The position numbers and the translations under genes are program-made. Shown here one piece after another: positions 61,787 to 64,000 of a stretch of DNA of 64,000 nucleotides (position 1 is the first letter of the stretch; the number at the start of each line of letters is the position of its first letter). This DNA is from Antilocapra americana (taxonomy: Eukaryota; Chordata; Mammalia; Artiodactyla; Antilocapridae): positions 1,353,296 through 1,417,295 of the forward strand of contig ML664176.1 in NCBI GenBank assembly GCA_007570785.1. The letters run 5' to 3'. The notes under the pieces were generated by a model. The model had not been told where the DNA came from. It did not search any database and saw only the letters and a list, made by a program, of their open reading frames with translations.

Positions 61787-64000
61787 GGGGTTGATAAGCA
61801 TAGGAGACTATAGTAGCTATGGCTACTATAACTTGCAAATGTGGTCCACAACTTTTAATTTTTGCCTCTTACTGCACTGATGATTCCACTCCTGCCTCCC
61901 GGGCTGCTGCTCTGACTTTCAACCTCCCGCTTTCACTTTCTTGTACCTAACACCTTCCTTTTTTTGTATGCAGAGATAGCATGACACAGGGAGGCCAGTG
62001 GGAGCCACATGGTTAACACAGGGCAGAAAGTATATACAGTGTCAATATTTAGAGTGGCACTATTTGACCGACGGTGGTTTTTCCTTCTGCAGAGTAATTA
62101 CTCTGTGTTTGGACTCTCGGTTTTCATAAAAGAAACTTGGCTTGCTAGCGATTACATATACCAAATGAACCTAAGCTTGAGTAAATGTTGAATAATGAAT
62201 TAAAATGAAATTGCTGCTTGTGATGGGCGTTCCATGACTTTGTGTGGTTTTGGAGGCAATCATGCTTATGTCAGCCTCCTTGAACATCAGAGATGTCACA
62301 CGCAACAACCTGGTCAGTGCTCCATTTGGCTGAAAGATGGAGAAAGTTCTGGAGATAAGCAGAGGCTCTTTCTTTATTCCTCTGACTGCAAATATAAGCT
62401 GTCTAAATCTTCATACTTAGGTGCCAGAAACTCTCATAGGACAGGGTCTTCAGAGTTGCTCTCAGATCTCTGACACACAGCTGCTGAATGTTGACATCAC
62501 CGATTGGAAAGGGTCACATCTCTTAGGACACACTAGAGGGTATTTAATGTTTAGCTTTCAAACAAGCAAATGGAATGGAACTGGTAAAATCCACTTTATC
62601 CAAAACCCCTCAAAAGTATTTAAAGTCCCTATGTCCTTAAATTTGATTTTATTCTATAAGATCTGGACAATCTCCCCTACAGATCACTAAAGAGGCAAAA
62701 AATAAGGGTCACATAATATCATCTGGAGCAAATGTTTATTCAGTCCTTGGGCAAGTAAAGAGGGAGATAGAGATAATGAGCAGAGGATCCTCTGGGAGAA
62801 ATGCTGAGGGGTGAGGTAGGGACAGTTTATCCTGGGGGTGGTAGAGTATACACCTAGCCTAGTTGGAATTAAGAGAGAGCTTGGTTCTGATCTGTAGACA
62901 GATGATCTATGATTGGGTTTATCAAAACATATATGCTTTTTAGAACAAAGATCTTTGCTGAAAGGAGGATTATTGTGTTTTTCTTAGATCTCAGTCCTGT
63001 CTCTGAACCCAAAGTTTCAGGGCCTTCCAATCTCTGCTCAAAGTCATTTTCTGCCATCATCCAAGGGAGCTGAGTTGGAAAATGAGTTCTTTTAACCCAA
63101 TTGGAAAGTATTTCCAGTTAAAATTTCTTTTAACTCAATTTGGAAAGTATTTCCTGTGCATCTTTCATGCTACTAGAAACAGGGGAGACAGGGGTAAAGA
63201 TGCTGTCCTTACACTCAAGGAGCTCGCAGGGAGACAAATGCCCAGTGAACAATGAGCTCCTCTTGTGGGCTAAATGAAAAATCATAGGAGTGTCCCCAGG
63301 TTAGCTGCAGTGGACAAAAGACTGTACCTGCTCTGGGATGTCTGTTTAAGACTCTGAGGAGCAGCATGTAATTGCAGGCATTGGGAGTAGGTGGGAGCAG
63401 TAGGAGGTAGATAGGGTTGCCAGATTTAGCAAATAAAACTAAAGAACACCAAGGTATATTTGAATTTCAAATAAACAACAAATACTTTTTTAGCATAAGT
63501 ATGTCCCATGCAATATACTAAATTTGGGGGTTACTTATCTGAAATTCAAATTTAACTGAGAACCTTGGATTTTAGCTGGCAACCCTAACGGCACAGGACT
63601 TGACTTGAACCTTTAATTGCTTACCATTTCACCAAAGACTGAGACAATGTGAATGTAGAAAGGCTTCGTCAAGGGAGGTCTCATCCAAGGGCAGGGTTTT
63701 GAAGACTGAAAATGAGAACCTAGGTCTTAGTTATTCAAAGTGTGGTCTACAGACCAGCAACAAAACATTATGTGGAAACTTTGGGAAATGCCAAATCCCA
63801 GGCATAACTCCAGATCTTGGAAATCAGAATCTGCATTTTAACTAGATTCCTGGCAACACATTAGCATCTGAGAATCTCTGTTCTAGGCAAGAAAGAGTAG
63901 AAGGTAAGAAAGTACGTTAAAAAAGTAAATGGCATCAGCAAATGCACAGACACCTAAAATAGCGTGGTGGTTTCTGCATGGAAAATCAGTCATTTGTTTG
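61787..64000. other. Intergenic DNA with fossil repeats; no gene seen
   Basis: A possible L2 scrap lies at about 63165-63250 and a MER5-like element at about 63728-63890 (TTCAAAGTGTGGTCTACAGA and ATCAGAATCTGCATTTTAAC). The frames at 62234-62690 are unremarkable. Confidence 0.45.

Overview
This is vertebrate nuclear DNA from a bovid ruminant. The evidence is the repeats: many tRNA-type Bov-tA/Bov-A SINEs, BovB (RTE) LINE fragments, 3' ends of the ruminant L1 (L1-BT type) and two CHR-type SINEs. This set points to Bovidae. I cannot separate cattle from sheep, goat or buffalo by eye. Most reading frames in the window are decayed LINE reverse-transcriptase remnants or chance frames, not genes.

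One gene is supported: the first coding exon of RORA (retinoic-acid-receptor-related orphan receptor alpha), isoform alpha-1, on the minus strand. Its coding part is 12386-12551, followed by a consensus splice donor. It lies in a CpG island of about 1.3 kb (about 11530-12830). Bases 1-12385 are therefore the 5' part of RORA intron 1. Bases above about 12640 are the promoter and then upstream intergenic DNA. The rest of the receptor (DNA-binding and ligand-binding domains) lies beyond base 1.

Layout. 1-15950: RORA intron 1, promoter and near upstream DNA. It holds one young SINE (1417-1602) and then about 14.3 kb without any ruminant-lineage insertion. This part includes CpG-retaining segments at 4336-5950 and 10531-11180 that look like regulatory DNA. 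15951-64000: repeat-rich gene desert. It contains nested LINEs (20180-23505 and 41060-46430), three L1 insertions with internal inversions (23839-24226, 31040-31444, 55255-56560), BovB copies at 17755, 21476, 29511, 36231, 41284, 52955, 59356 and 61659, about 15 Bov SINEs, MIR/L2/MER5 fossils, and a minisatellite of about 47 bp (58435-59205) split by an L1.

I saw no tRNA, rRNA, snRNA, CRISPR array or second protein-coding gene. I found no undescribed biological system. The most useful observations are the RORA promoter anatomy, the insertion-free CpG-retaining intron DNA, and several insertion events resolved to the base by their target-site duplications.
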